Positions 1 through 7,464 of a stretch of DNA of 22,988 bases are shown here, piece by piece. This stretch comes from Fimenecus sp052273845 (lineage in GTDB: Bacteria > Bacillota > Clostridia > Oscillospirales > Acutalibacteraceae). Position numbers and translations under genes: made by a program. The notes beneath the pieces were generated by a model. It was not told the DNA's origin, did not search any database, and saw only the letters and a program-made list of their open reading frames with translations. Each line of letters opens with the position of its first letter. Position 1 is the first letter of the stretch. Location: assembly GCA_052273845.1 (NCBI GenBank), contig DAVZHM010000020.1:1-22988 (forward strand), written 5' to 3'.

Positions 1-582
1 TGCCCTCCCGCATACCGACCGCTTCTCCCCTGAAAAGTAAAAGGGAGATAAGCAGCGCCGGCACAACATTGGTTACATCAAACACGATTTTCACATTCCC
101 GAACGCGAACTTTGTTTCATCTGCAATCGCTTTGACAAACGCCTCGCCCGAATTCATAATCACATTGGCTATAACCGACAAAGCGATACCGAATCCGAGC
201 AACGCCGTGCCCGCCACCACAAGCAACAGTCGCACGGGATAGAAGTTTGCAGGAATAAACCCCGCAAGCCACAAGCTGAAATCCGTAAACCAACCGAACA
301 AAACCGACAGCGGAATTTGCAAAAGTTGAATCGGTTTGAATTTTTTACGAAGAATGCGGATTTGCCCCAAAAGCAGAATGCAATTCCATATGAGCAACCA
401 AGTCCCGAGGGTAAAAAAGACCATTTCAGACTAATGACATTCGGCGCAGAGGAAATCGGCGACACGCCGAGCCCGCCCCGTTTTGTAATTGCGACACCAA
501 GCCCCGGGAAAAACAACCCGATGATGAACAGAATATACCGGTTAACCGTTTCCTTGTGCTTCCTCTTTTCCGCTGTCCGCAT
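1..582 (-). pseudogene. YczE/YyaS-family membrane protein, frameshifted and cut by window edge
   Basis: The minus-strand translation from the ATG at 582-580 begins MRTAEKRKHKETVNRYILF and shows the YczE/YyaS signature (LGVSPISSAPNVISLKW). It then loses frame at a run of six T on the coding strand (plus positions 413-418). In the neighbouring frame the family pattern resumes with LGTWLLIWNCILLLGQ, then LLQIPLSVLFGWFTD, an IMNSGEAFVKAI stretch and FGNVKIVFDV, open to base 1. The two pieces together give about 194 residues, near the usual length of 200-220, so little C-terminus is missing. A gain of one T or a loss of two would restore the frame. The start overlaps the end of the upstream transporter by about 40 bases, and an AGGAGG at 606-601 lies rather far from this ATG. 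The function of the family is unclear; it is predicted to be a multi-pass membrane protein. The break could be a sequencing error, a true pseudogene or slippage. Confidence 0.7.
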
Positions 583-1936
583 GCACGGCGAACGCCTGTT
601 CCTCCTTATAACCGATGTTATACACAAATTGCATGGAAAGCACCATAATGGCAAGTCCTGCAATCAGCAAAATGATATACAGATTTTTGATGTTGTTCGC
701 CACTTCGGCACTTTGCGTAACGGCTGTTTCGACATAACCCACTTTTGCAAGTGCCAACGCCACCACCGCCGAGCCGATGCCCTGCGACAGTTTGCGGAAG
801 AACGAATACAGCGCGTACAAAGAGCCTTCCTCGCGCACACCTTTTTCGCGATAACTCTTTTCGATGCAGTCCGCCACAATCGCCCAAACGATGATTTGGA
901 ACACACAGCACCCGACATTGATAACCATTAAACCGCCTATGTAAAGCGCCATACCTTTGCCGTCGGGGGTAATCGGCAAAAGCAGCATCAAAATACCCAC
1001 CAAAATGCTGATTGCACCCGAAATGCAAATAAACCGTTTTTTGCCGATTTTGGCAACAATCGGCGAAGCAAACGGCATCAACGCCACCAAAGGCGCATAA
1101 GAAGCGAGCATCGCAAAAGTGGCTTTTTCCGCATCGTTAAAATAGAATTGGAACACCAAATTGTTGACGGACATAGACGAGTTGTAGAATACCACCACGG
1201 CAACCGTTGCGATGGTGATTCCCAACAGCGCACGGTTGGTGAAGAAGGATTTGACCGTGGAAATGTAACTGACTTTTTCGGCTTTTTCTTCCCGCACAAC
1301 GCGCTCGGACACCATATTGCGCATCGCCAAAAACACGAAAAACGCCACAACGGAAAACACCACGGCAACCCAGAACAGGCGGTTTGCCGAAAGCGTGTTG
1401 TCTTGATAAACGAGTTTCGGCAACAGCATGGTCAGCACCGCGCCGAACCCCGCTCCGATGCTGCGAAATGTGGAAAGCGTGGTGCGCTGTTTCGGGTCAT
1501 CGGTAATAACCGAATGCAACGAGCCGTACGGCACGTTAATCATTGTGTACGCCACCGACCAAAGGCAATACGAAATGAGGCACCACAAAATTTTGCCGAT
1601 TTGCGAAAATGACTGTACAGGGGTGAAAATCATCACCGTCAGCGCAACAAGACCGACAGAACCGATGGTAATCCACGGCATAAATTTGCTTTTTTTGCCG
1701 ATGTGTTTGCGGTCTACCATACCGCCGATTAACACATCGTTAATTGCGTCCCAAACCTTGGAAACAATAATAATCCACGCCCAATGCTTCGCACTAAGCC
1801 CGATGCACTGCGTGTAAAATAAAAACATATAGGACGAAACCAGCTGAAACGATAAATTACAGCCGAGGTCGCCCAAAGCGTAGCCGCATTTGTCCTTCAT
1901 TCCGAACGGCGGCACTTTTTTCTCCGAATTGCACAA
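542..1936 (-). CDS. GPH-family (MelB-like) sugar:cation symporter, MFS
   Basis: A predicted 12-helix transporter of the glycoside-pentoside-hexuronide:cation symporter family in the major facilitator superfamily. It would import a sugar or glycoside with a cation across the cytoplasmic membrane. The N-terminal pattern GYALGDLGCNLSFQL followed by FLFYTQ, the loop DAINDVLIGGMVDRK and the MINVPYGSL segment are family hallmarks; length (464 residues) is normal. I favour the TTG at 1936-1934 because GGGGTGG ends five bases upstream. The in-frame GTG at 1945 overlaps that purine run, and an ATG (MKDKCGYAL) lies further in. The gene is divergent from the TetR regulator at 2126, with face-to-face promoters between them, so it is the likeliest regulated target. 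The frameshifted YczE-like gene overlaps its end. The substrate cannot be read from the sequence. Confidence 0.88.
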   Translation of the reverse strand: MCNSEKKVPPFGMKDKCGYALGDLGCNLSFQLVSSYMFLFYTQCIGLSAKHWAWIIIVSKVWDAINDVLIGGMVDRKHIGKKSKFMPWITIGSVGLVALTVMIFTPVQSFSQIGKILWCLISYCLWSVAYTMINVPYGSLHSVITDDPKQRTTLSTFRSIGAGFGAVLTMLLPKLVYQDNTLSANRLFWVAVVFSVVAFFVFLAMRNMVSERVVREEKAEKVSYISTVKSFFTNRALLGITIATVAVVVFYNSSMSVNNLVFQFYFNDAEKATFAMLASYAPLVALMPFASPIVAKIGKKRFICISGAISILVGILMLLLPITPDGKGMALYIGGLMVINVGCCVFQIIVWAIVADCIEKSYREKGVREEGSLYALYSFFRKLSQGIGSAVVALALAKVGYVETAVTQSAEVANNIKNLYIILLIAGLAIMVLSMQFVYNIGYKEEQAFAVHADSGKEEAQGNG

Positions 1937-1966
1937 AATTTCCACCCCTTTTTCAAAACTGCTTTT

Positions 1967-1995
1967 ATCATACCGAAATTCTTGTAAAAAATCAA
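1967..1995 (-). promoter_or_regulatory. Promoter of the GPH symporter
   Basis: On the minus strand TTGATT (1995-1990) is followed after 17 bases by TATGAT (1972-1967), preceded by AATTTCGG. It sits 30 bases upstream of the chosen start codon. Confidence 0.6.
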
Positions 1996-2059
1996 TAAAA
2001 ATCGATGAAATTATACTGTAAAAATGAAAAAAATATACATAGAATATATAAATTTTGCC

Positions 2060-2088
2060 TTGACTGCTTTTTTTCGATTTTGTATAAT
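2060..2088 (+). promoter_or_regulatory. Sigma-A promoter of the TetR gene
   Basis: TTGACT (2060-2065), a 17-base spacer and a consensus TATAAT (2083-2088), about 40 bases before the TetR start. It is divergent from the symporter promoter about 65 bases away, so one repressor could cover both. The region from 1946 to 2125 is very AT-rich; I could not single out a convincing palindromic operator. Confidence 0.75.
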
Positions 2089-2125
2089 AATATAAAGGAA
2101 ATCTGTTCTTGGAAAGGGTGAAAAA

Positions 2126-2710
2126 ATGTCCGATATTACAAAGCGTGCGTTAGAACAATCGCTGAAAAACCTGTTGGCGAAAAAGCCGTTAAATAAAATT
2201 ACCATCAGCGATATCACCGAAGATTGCGGTATCAACCGAATGACCTTTTATTATCACTTTGAAAATATTTACGATTTGGCAGAATGGGCTTGCGTTGAAA
2301 ACGCTAAAAGAGCCATTGAAGGTAAGAAAACCTATGACACTTGGCAAGAAGGACTTTTAAATATTTTCCACGCGGTGCTTGAAAACAAAACTCTGATTCT
2401 CAATGTGTATCATTGTGTTGACCTTGAGCAACTGGAACGGTATTTAAATCCGTTGGTGCGCGCCCTGATATTGTCGATTGTCGAGGAAAAGGCTGTCGGA
2501 CTTTGTGTCAGCGAAGACGACAAAACTTTTATTGCGAGTTTTTACGAATACGCGCTTGTGGGTATTATGCTCAACTGGATACATGACGGACTGCGGGAAA
2601 ACCCCGAAATTTTGACCGACCGCATCGCCACTCTATTGCACGGAAATATCGAAAAAGCGTTAAGCGATTTCAGTATGAACAAAAGCACATCAAATCCGCC
2701 TGTTTGCTAA
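2126..2710 (+). CDS. TetR/AcrR-family transcriptional regulator
   Basis: A 194-residue one-domain-plus-sensor repressor. The N-terminal DNA-binding part is clear: about residues 24-46, KITISDITEDCGINRMTFYYHF, is the helix-turn-helix with the usual TFYYHF ending of the recognition helix. The C-terminal 130 residues are a helical ligand-binding half that resembles the TetR_C_8 / DhaS-like group rather than classical TetR. The start is supported by AAAGGG eight bases upstream. It is divergent from the GPH symporter and upstream of ohyA in the same direction, separated from ohyA by a terminator and a second promoter. By position it could repress itself, the symporter and perhaps ohyA; TetR-type regulators occur beside oleate hydratases in other Firmicutes. 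The ligand is unknown. Confidence 0.9.
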   Translation: MSDITKRALEQSLKNLLAKKPLNKITISDITEDCGINRMTFYYHFENIYDLAEWACVENAKRAIEGKKTYDTWQEGLLNIFHAVLENKTLILNVYHCVDLEQLERYLNPLVRALILSIVEEKAVGLCVSEDDKTFIASFYEYALVGIMLNWIHDGLRENPEILTDRIATLLHGNIEKALSDFSMNKSTSNPPVC

Positions 2711-2727
2711 AATTTTTTACAATTTTA

Positions 2728-2761
2728 CCGCTCTGATAAATTCTTTATCAGGGCGGTTTTT
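2728..2761 (+). terminator. Rho-independent terminator after TetR gene
   Basis: A 13-base stem (CCGCTCTGATAAA / TTTATCAGGGCGG, one G-T pair) with a three-base TTC loop, followed by TTTTT. Confidence 0.85.
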
Positions 2762-2768
2762 CTGTTTA

Positions 2769-2796
2769 TTGCATACATTCTGAAAATCAATATAAT
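2769..2796 (+). promoter_or_regulatory. Promoter of ohyA
   Basis: TTGCAT (2769-2774), a 16-base spacer and TATAAT (2791-2796), just after the TetR terminator and about 30 bases before ohyA. This gives ohyA its own transcription start. Confidence 0.65.
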
Positions 2797-2827
2797 GAAA
2801 ACATAAAATATATTAGGAGGTTTTTCT

Positions 2828-4621
2828 ATGTATTATTCTGCAGGTACTTATGAGTCATTTGCCCATCCCGAAAAGCCGAAAGATGTAGATAAAAAATCCG
2901 CATACATCATCGGGACAGGTCTTGCGGGACTTTCCGCCGCATTTTATCTTGTTCGTGACGGTCAAATGCAGGGGGAACATATTCACCTTCTTGAGAAATT
3001 GGAACTTGCCGGCGGCAGCTGCGACGGACGCAAAGATATAACCAAAGGCTTCTATATGCGCGGCGGAAGAGAAATGGATAACCACTTTGAGGTTATGTGG
3101 GATATTTTCCGCGATGTCCCCTCGCTTGAAACGCCCGGCGTTTCCGTGCTTGACGAATATTATTGGCTGAACAAACACGATCCGAACTACTCGCTTTGCA
3201 GAGCTTCTGTAAACCGCGGGGAAGATGCCCACACCGACAAGAAATTCGGTTTGGACAGAGAGTCTGCGATTGCACTGTCAAAACTGTTTATCACATCCGA
3301 AAAGGACTTGGAGGACAAGAAAATTTCCGATGTATTACCCGATTCGTTTTGGGATACAAACTTCTGGCTTTATTGGCAGACGATGTTCGCTTTCCAGCGT
3401 TGGTCAAGTGCTTTGGAGATGAAGCGGTATCTTTGCCGCTATGTGCATCACATTGACGGTTTGCCGGACTTCAGCGCGCTTCGCTTCACAAAGTACAATC
3501 AATATGAAAGTTTGATTATGCCGTTGGTGAAGCATTTGGAATCCCACGGTGTTAAAATTGAATACGGTATGGATGTAAAGAATGTCATTATTGATACCGT
3601 TGGTGAGAAAAAAATTGCTAAGCAAATCGTTTATAAAAAAGACGGCGTTGAGCAGACCATGGATTTAACTGAAAACGATCTTGTTTTCATTACCAACGGT
3701 TGCTGCACAGATACCTCTTGCTACGGCGATCAGACGCACGCACCGGATCTCTCCAAAATCAAAAACGGTGCCGGTGAGTCATGGGATATGTGGAAAAACA
3801 TTGCAAAGCAGGCAAAGCACGGCGAATTCGGCAATCCCGACGCTTTTTGCAGCAATGTTGAAGCAACCAACTGGATGAGCGCAACGGTTGCCACTTCGAA
3901 CGAAGAAATCATTCAGCACATTATTAAAGTTTGCAAGCGTGACCCGAGAGAGGGAAAAGTAACCACAGGCGGCATTGTTACCGTAAAAGACAGTACCGAT
4001 CATTGGTATCTCTCTTGGACGATTAACCGTCAGCCACAGTTTAAATCGCAGGATAAAGACACCGTTCTGGTTTGGCTGTATGCTTTAAGCACCAACAAAG
4101 AAGGTAACTATGTGAAAAAAGCCATGCGCGACTGCACCGGCGAGGAAGTTTGCCGTGAATGGCTGTATCACATCGGTATTCCGGAGAATGAAATTGAGGA
4201 GCTGGCGAAAAACGCCTGCAACACGACAACCTGCTTTATGCCGTACATCAACGCGTTCTTCCAACCGAGAAAGAACGAAGACAGACCGCATGTTGTTCCG
4301 GACGGTGCAGTAAACTTTGCATTCCTCGGGCAATTTGCAGAAACGCCTCGCGACACCATTTTCACCATTGAATACTCGATGCGCACCGGTATGGAATCCG
4401 TTTACACACTCCTTGATGTTGACCGCGGCGTGCCGGAGGTTTGGGGCAGTAAATATGATGTTCGTGAGCTGCTTCGTGCTTGCTACTACGCGATTGACAA
4501 AAAGCCCGTGACAGAAATCAAACTTACCCTTGCGGAAAAAGAAATGCTCAAAATTGCATTGAAGAAGATAAAAGGCACCGATTTGGAAATTCTGCTGAAA
4601 GAAAGCGGACTGATTCAATAA
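2828..4621 (+). CDS. ohyA: Oleate hydratase (fatty acid double-bond hydratase, MCRA family)
   Basis: A FAD-dependent hydratase that adds water to cis-9 double bonds of unsaturated fatty acids, for example oleate to 10-hydroxystearate. It is cytoplasmic or membrane-peripheral. The nucleotide-binding fold is seen at residues 26-39 (YIIGTGLAGLSAAF). The family signature RGGREMDNHFE at 78-88 carries Glu82, and RYLCRY at 200-205 carries Tyr201; these match by position the catalytic Glu and Tyr of the Staphylococcus aureus enzyme. Full length, 597 residues, against about 590 usual. A consensus AGGAGG sits seven bases before the ATG. It is monocistronic, with its own promoter and a strong terminator downstream. 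In other bacteria the enzyme detoxifies host or dietary unsaturated fatty acids; a like role here is inferred. The TetR gene upstream is a candidate regulator. Confidence 0.96.
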   Translation: MYYSAGTYESFAHPEKPKDVDKKSAYIIGTGLAGLSAAFYLVRDGQMQGEHIHLLEKLELAGGSCDGRKDITKGFYMRGGREMDNHFEVMWDIFRDVPSLETPGVSVLDEYYWLNKHDPNYSLCRASVNRGEDAHTDKKFGLDRESAIALSKLFITSEKDLEDKKISDVLPDSFWDTNFWLYWQTMFAFQRWSSALEMKRYLCRYVHHIDGLPDFSALRFTKYNQYESLIMPLVKHLESHGVKIEYGMDVKNVIIDTVGEKKIAKQIVYKKDGVEQTMDLTENDLVFITNGCCTDTSCYGDQTHAPDLSKIKNGAGESWDMWKNIAKQAKHGEFGNPDAFCSNVEATNWMSATVATSNEEIIQHIIKVCKRDPREGKVTTGGIVTVKDSTDHWYLSWTINRQPQFKSQDKDTVLVWLYALSTNKEGNYVKKAMRDCTGEEVCREWLYHIGIPENEIEELAKNACNTTTCFMPYINAFFQPRKNEDRPHVVPDGAVNFAFLGQFAETPRDTIFTIEYSMRTGMESVYTLLDVDRGVPEVWGSKYDVRELLRACYYAIDKKPVTEIKLTLAEKEMLKIALKKIKGTDLEILLKESGLIQ

Positions 4622-4645
4622 GGCAAAGAAAAAACTTACACAAAT

Positions 4646-4690
4646 AACCCGGCGGCTTTAAGCGTATGCTTAAAGCCGCCGGTTCGTTTG
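4646..4690. terminator. Bidirectional terminator between ohyA and the LRR lipoprotein gene
   Basis: A 13-base perfect stem (4651-4663 with 4668-4680, GGCGGCTTTAAGC and its complement) with a GTAT loop, extended by AACC/GGTT around one bulged C. T-rich DNA follows on the plus side and the minus side reads into a T tract too, so it can serve both convergent genes. Confidence 0.85.
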
Positions 4691-4701
4691 TTTTCCTTAT
4701 A

Positions 4702-5562
4702 TTACGATGCCCAATGGACTTCCAACCCATCCAAATTTCTGCCGTTGTCGGTCGGATACCACTTTTCGCCGAGGGCAATATCGCTTTCGGCGGCGTTCAC
4801 GGTAACGGATTTCAGAGAAGTGCAGTTGTAAAATGCGTATTCGTCAATTTGCCGAATACTTGCGGGGATTTCTACCGTTTGCAACCTTCCGCAGTAAGAA
4901 AACGCATCTTTTCCGATAAATTCCAACGATGCAGGCAAGTTAAGTTCTTTTAACGCACAGCGGAAAAACGCTTTTTCTTCAATGCGCGTCACCGAGTCGG
5001 GCAGGGTTACTTTGGTCAAAGACTGACATTTGTAAAACGCTTTGGTACGCACGGTTTCCACCCCGTCGGGAATGGTATACTCGATAAATTCCGTCTTGGT
5101 TTGTGCGCCGTTTGCATCGGTTTCGGTTTTGGTTTGCTTGTCACGCGCAGGCGGATAGCAAAGCAGCGTTTTCATATCTTTTGTGAATAAAACGCCGTCC
5201 ACATCGCAAAAATACGGATTTTCCGCACTGACTTTTATCGCTTGCAGTTTTTGGTTATTCGCAAACGCCCAAGTGCCGATTGCACGCACATTCTTTCCGA
5301 TATAAATCGTTTCGACGTTTTCCAAATTCACCGCCGCGAAATCCGCAATCGCCGTTACGGGGCAATCCTCGTATGTATCGGGGATTTCCACCGACAACAG
5401 GGTGGATTTATTGGGCACTTCCCGCACGGTTGCTTCACCGTTTTCCGTTTTATATTTGATTTTCACTTCGCCGAAAGCCATTTGCTCGCCACAGCCGGTA
5501 AACAGTGTACCGATGAGCAGCACAAGCAAAATCAGTATGGCAGGAACTTTGTTTTTTCGCAT
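4702..5562 (-). CDS. Leucine-rich-repeat (BspA-like, LRR_5) lipoprotein
   Basis: A predicted cell-surface lipoprotein of 286 residues. The N-terminus is a lipoprotein signal peptide: MRKNK, a hydrophobic stretch and the lipobox LFTGC with Cys24 as the likely lipidated residue. From about residue 55 onward there are several BspA-type repeats of about 23 residues with the pattern IPxxVxxIxxxAFxxCxxLxxVxLP (for example AFYKCQSLTKVTLP, AFSYCGRLQTVEIP, AFYNCTSLKSVTV). They are interrupted by a polar loop, KQTKTETDANGAQTKTE. Such domains usually bind proteins or glycans. The start is three bases after the stop of the upstream transporter, with GAGGAGG lying inside that gene's last codons, so translation is probably coupled. 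No partner enzyme is encoded next to it; its binding target is unknown. Confidence 0.88.
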   Translation of the reverse strand: MRKNKVPAILILLVLLIGTLFTGCGEQMAFGEVKIKYKTENGEATVREVPNKSTLLSVEIPDTYEDCPVTAIADFAAVNLENVETIYIGKNVRAIGTWAFANNQKLQAIKVSAENPYFCDVDGVLFTKDMKTLLCYPPARDKQTKTETDANGAQTKTEFIEYTIPDGVETVRTKAFYKCQSLTKVTLPDSVTRIEEKAFFRCALKELNLPASLEFIGKDAFSYCGRLQTVEIPASIRQIDEYAFYNCTSLKSVTVNAAESDIALGEKWYPTDNGRNLDGLEVHWAS

Positions 5563-5565
5563 CGG

Positions 5566-7254
5566 TTACACCTCCTCTGCCAAAGCGGCGGCAGGTATTG
5601 CGTCCGCTTCTTCCATCGCGCGCACGCGCTCCTGCAATTCTTTGACGCACTGTTCGTGTTTTTCTTTTGTCAAATCGTAGAAGAAGAACGGTACGGTAAT
5701 CAAAACGAGCCCCACAACAGACGCCCATGTATAAATATTAAACACATTATTGAGAATTTGCGAGTCAAACAGCACATCCCAATCCGAAGTAAAGCCGACA
5801 AGTTTCAAAAGCCACGGAATAATGAAACCGATTGCCATATTGATGGGGTTTAAGAACCAACTGAACACGCCCGACATAGAGTCGGCACGCTCGCCGAATC
5901 TCCATTGATGATAATTGAGAATATCGGCACCCAATCCCCCGTTGACACCGTCCACAATGGGTGCAACGGTATTTTTTAAGAACATAGACACCATAAAGAT
6001 GACAATGTTCCCCGTTTTGACCGCGAGCGCAACGCCCAATACGGTCAACAGCGTGACCGCGCGGAATGAAATGAGAATATCGCGCTTTTGGAAGCGCTTT
6101 GTAAGCACGGGGCAGAGCAAATTGCCCGCCGTCATACCGACCACAACAATGTTCGCGGCAATGCCGGAAAACCATTCCATACGGAGAGAATAAATGAACC
6201 ACCACGCAAGCAAATTGCCGACTAAGCCCTGCCATTGCCCGATAATATTGGAAATGTTGGTAATCCAAAAATATTTATTTTGCAGCACTTGCTTTGCGCC
6301 GCGCCAAAAAGTAACGGTTTTGCGTTTTTCCATCGGCGGCTCAATAATACGCTCTTTGCACTTGGCAATCGCCAAAGTGATGACTACGCCCACAAAGCAG
6401 AAAATCGGCACGAAAACCTTGTAGGTGGTCAAACTCAAATAGCCGCCCGTAGAAGCAATCAAAATCGGGAAGAACATACTGATAATTGACGGGAACAGCC
6501 CTGTCACAATCGGGACAATCGAATACAGCCGCTGACGCTCCTGTGAATTCGGCGTCATAAAAGTGACCATGCCGTTTATGCCGATGAATGCCTGATAAAA
6601 GTAATTCATCAAAGTGAACGCAAAATGCAGAACCACCATTTTGTGCGTATAACTCAAACTCTGCACGGGCAAGAACGGAATAATTGACATCAAAATTGCC
6701 GCGGGAACACCGCACAGCATAATGAACGGCTTTAATCTGCCGTATTTCGCGCAAAACTTTTTGCGGATAAACCAGTTGATGTACCCTGTTAAGCCGTTAA
6801 TCACCAAAATGTTGCCCAAAATTTGCGGCAAGCCTTTCATAATAAACTCGAACTGCGCAGACGGTACAAAATAACAGGCAATCCCCAAAACGGTCTGCCC
6901 GATATAAGCGGCGTGGGCAAACACGCGCATTTTCGGGGTTAACCGCCCGTGGTTTTCGTAAATCAGCACGCTTAAAGGATTTAAGAATATCAACGCATAG
7001 CCGACAATTGTGCTAATGAGGTTAATCACATAAAAATCCATTGCGGCAATGCCCATAATTGCGCCGCAGAAATAGTTGGAAGCAAAGGTCATAATGCCCG
7101 AAACGGTTAAGAATATGTAAGAACCTGCCTGCGACGCGGTGTAAGCCACCACTTCTTCCAAAGACAGATACTCCCCTTCGTTCGGGTGCTTCCAATGGGA
7201 TTTCACATAGGCAGGAACCCCTTTCACCTGCTTTACCAAGTCTTTTACTGCCAT
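5566..7254 (-). CDS. MFS transporter, GPH-like family
   Basis: A 562-residue multi-pass transporter distantly like the glycoside/sugar:cation symporters. Visible hallmarks are KYGRLKPF in the loop after helix 4-5, ERQRLYSIVPIVTG in mid-protein and ADILNYHQWRFGERADSMSG in the C-terminal half, with about 12 hydrophobic segments between. It is about 100 residues longer than most members; part of the excess is an N-terminal cytoplasmic tail (VKDLVKQVKGVPAYVKSHW) before helix 1 and a C-terminal acidic/alanine tail. The ATG at 7254-7252 is chosen because GAGAGGGAG precedes it; a longer open frame reaching 7296 has no such site. It is the first gene of a two-gene unit with the LRR lipoprotein. Substrate not recognisable. 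Confidence 0.85.
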   Translation of the reverse strand: MAVKDLVKQVKGVPAYVKSHWKHPNEGEYLSLEEVVAYTASQAGSYIFLTVSGIMTFASNYFCGAIMGIAAMDFYVINLISTIVGYALIFLNPLSVLIYENHGRLTPKMRVFAHAAYIGQTVLGIACYFVPSAQFEFIMKGLPQILGNILVINGLTGYINWFIRKKFCAKYGRLKPFIMLCGVPAAILMSIIPFLPVQSLSYTHKMVVLHFAFTLMNYFYQAFIGINGMVTFMTPNSQERQRLYSIVPIVTGLFPSIISMFFPILIASTGGYLSLTTYKVFVPIFCFVGVVITLAIAKCKERIIEPPMEKRKTVTFWRGAKQVLQNKYFWITNISNIIGQWQGLVGNLLAWWFIYSLRMEWFSGIAANIVVVGMTAGNLLCPVLTKRFQKRDILISFRAVTLLTVLGVALAVKTGNIVIFMVSMFLKNTVAPIVDGVNGGLGADILNYHQWRFGERADSMSGVFSWFLNPINMAIGFIIPWLLKLVGFTSDWDVLFDSQILNNVFNIYTWASVVGLVLITVPFFFYDLTKEKHEQCVKELQERVRAMEEADAIPAAALAEEV

Positions 7255-7317
7255 AAATCTCCCTCTCTGATTCCATGGTTTTTTGAAAATCTGCATAAAA
7301 ATACAGACTGTTTTTAT

Positions 7318-7336
7318 ATTATACTATACCGAATTT
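7318..7336 (-). promoter_or_regulatory. Probable -10 region upstream of the MFS-lipoprotein unit
   Basis: On the minus strand the sequence AAATTCGGTATAGT runs directly into TATAAT (7323-7318). No good -35 element is seen at the right distance (TTTATT at 7346-7341 is the nearest). The rest of 7255-7419 holds nothing else I recognise. Confidence 0.4.
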
Positions 7337-7419
7337 ACAAAATAAAGAGATATTTTGCGGTCACAGAAAATTTGTGCAGTTTGGCAAGGATTCAGGGCGT
7401 ATGCTCGGTAAATTGCACG

Positions 7420-7450
7420 AAAAAAGCCCCGCAAAACTTATTTGCGAGGC
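7420..7450 (-). terminator. Terminator after the alpha/beta hydrolase gene
   Basis: On the minus strand a 10-base stem, GCCTCGCAAA with TTTGCGGGGC (one G-T pair) and a TAAGT loop, followed by six T. Confidence 0.85.
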
Positions 7451-7464
7451 GGAAAATTATGATT

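Noticed and set aside
317..931. Open frame of 204 codons on the plus strand opposite the GPH symporter and YczE-like gene
   Set aside because: Antisense shadow without domain, ribosome binding site or promoter. Both minus-strand genes are recognisable families.
2296..2309. TGAAAACGCTAAAA, 13 of 14 matches to a CcpA cre site
   Set aside because: It lies inside the TetR coding sequence and is explained by its codons (ENAKRA); no promoter is near enough to make it a convincing operator.
4085..4618. Open frame of 177 codons on the minus strand opposite ohyA
   Set aside because: ohyA is complete with catalytic residues; the opposite frame shows no domain or start signal.
5242..5853. Open frame of 203 codons on the plus strand across the LRR lipoprotein and transporter genes
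   Set aside because: It spans the junction of two clear minus-strand genes and has no family features.
7255..7296. Extended N-terminus (14 more residues) for the second GPH-like transporter
   Set aside because: The ATG at 7254 has an AGGGAG site just upstream; the upstream ATG does not, and it sits close to the predicted promoter.
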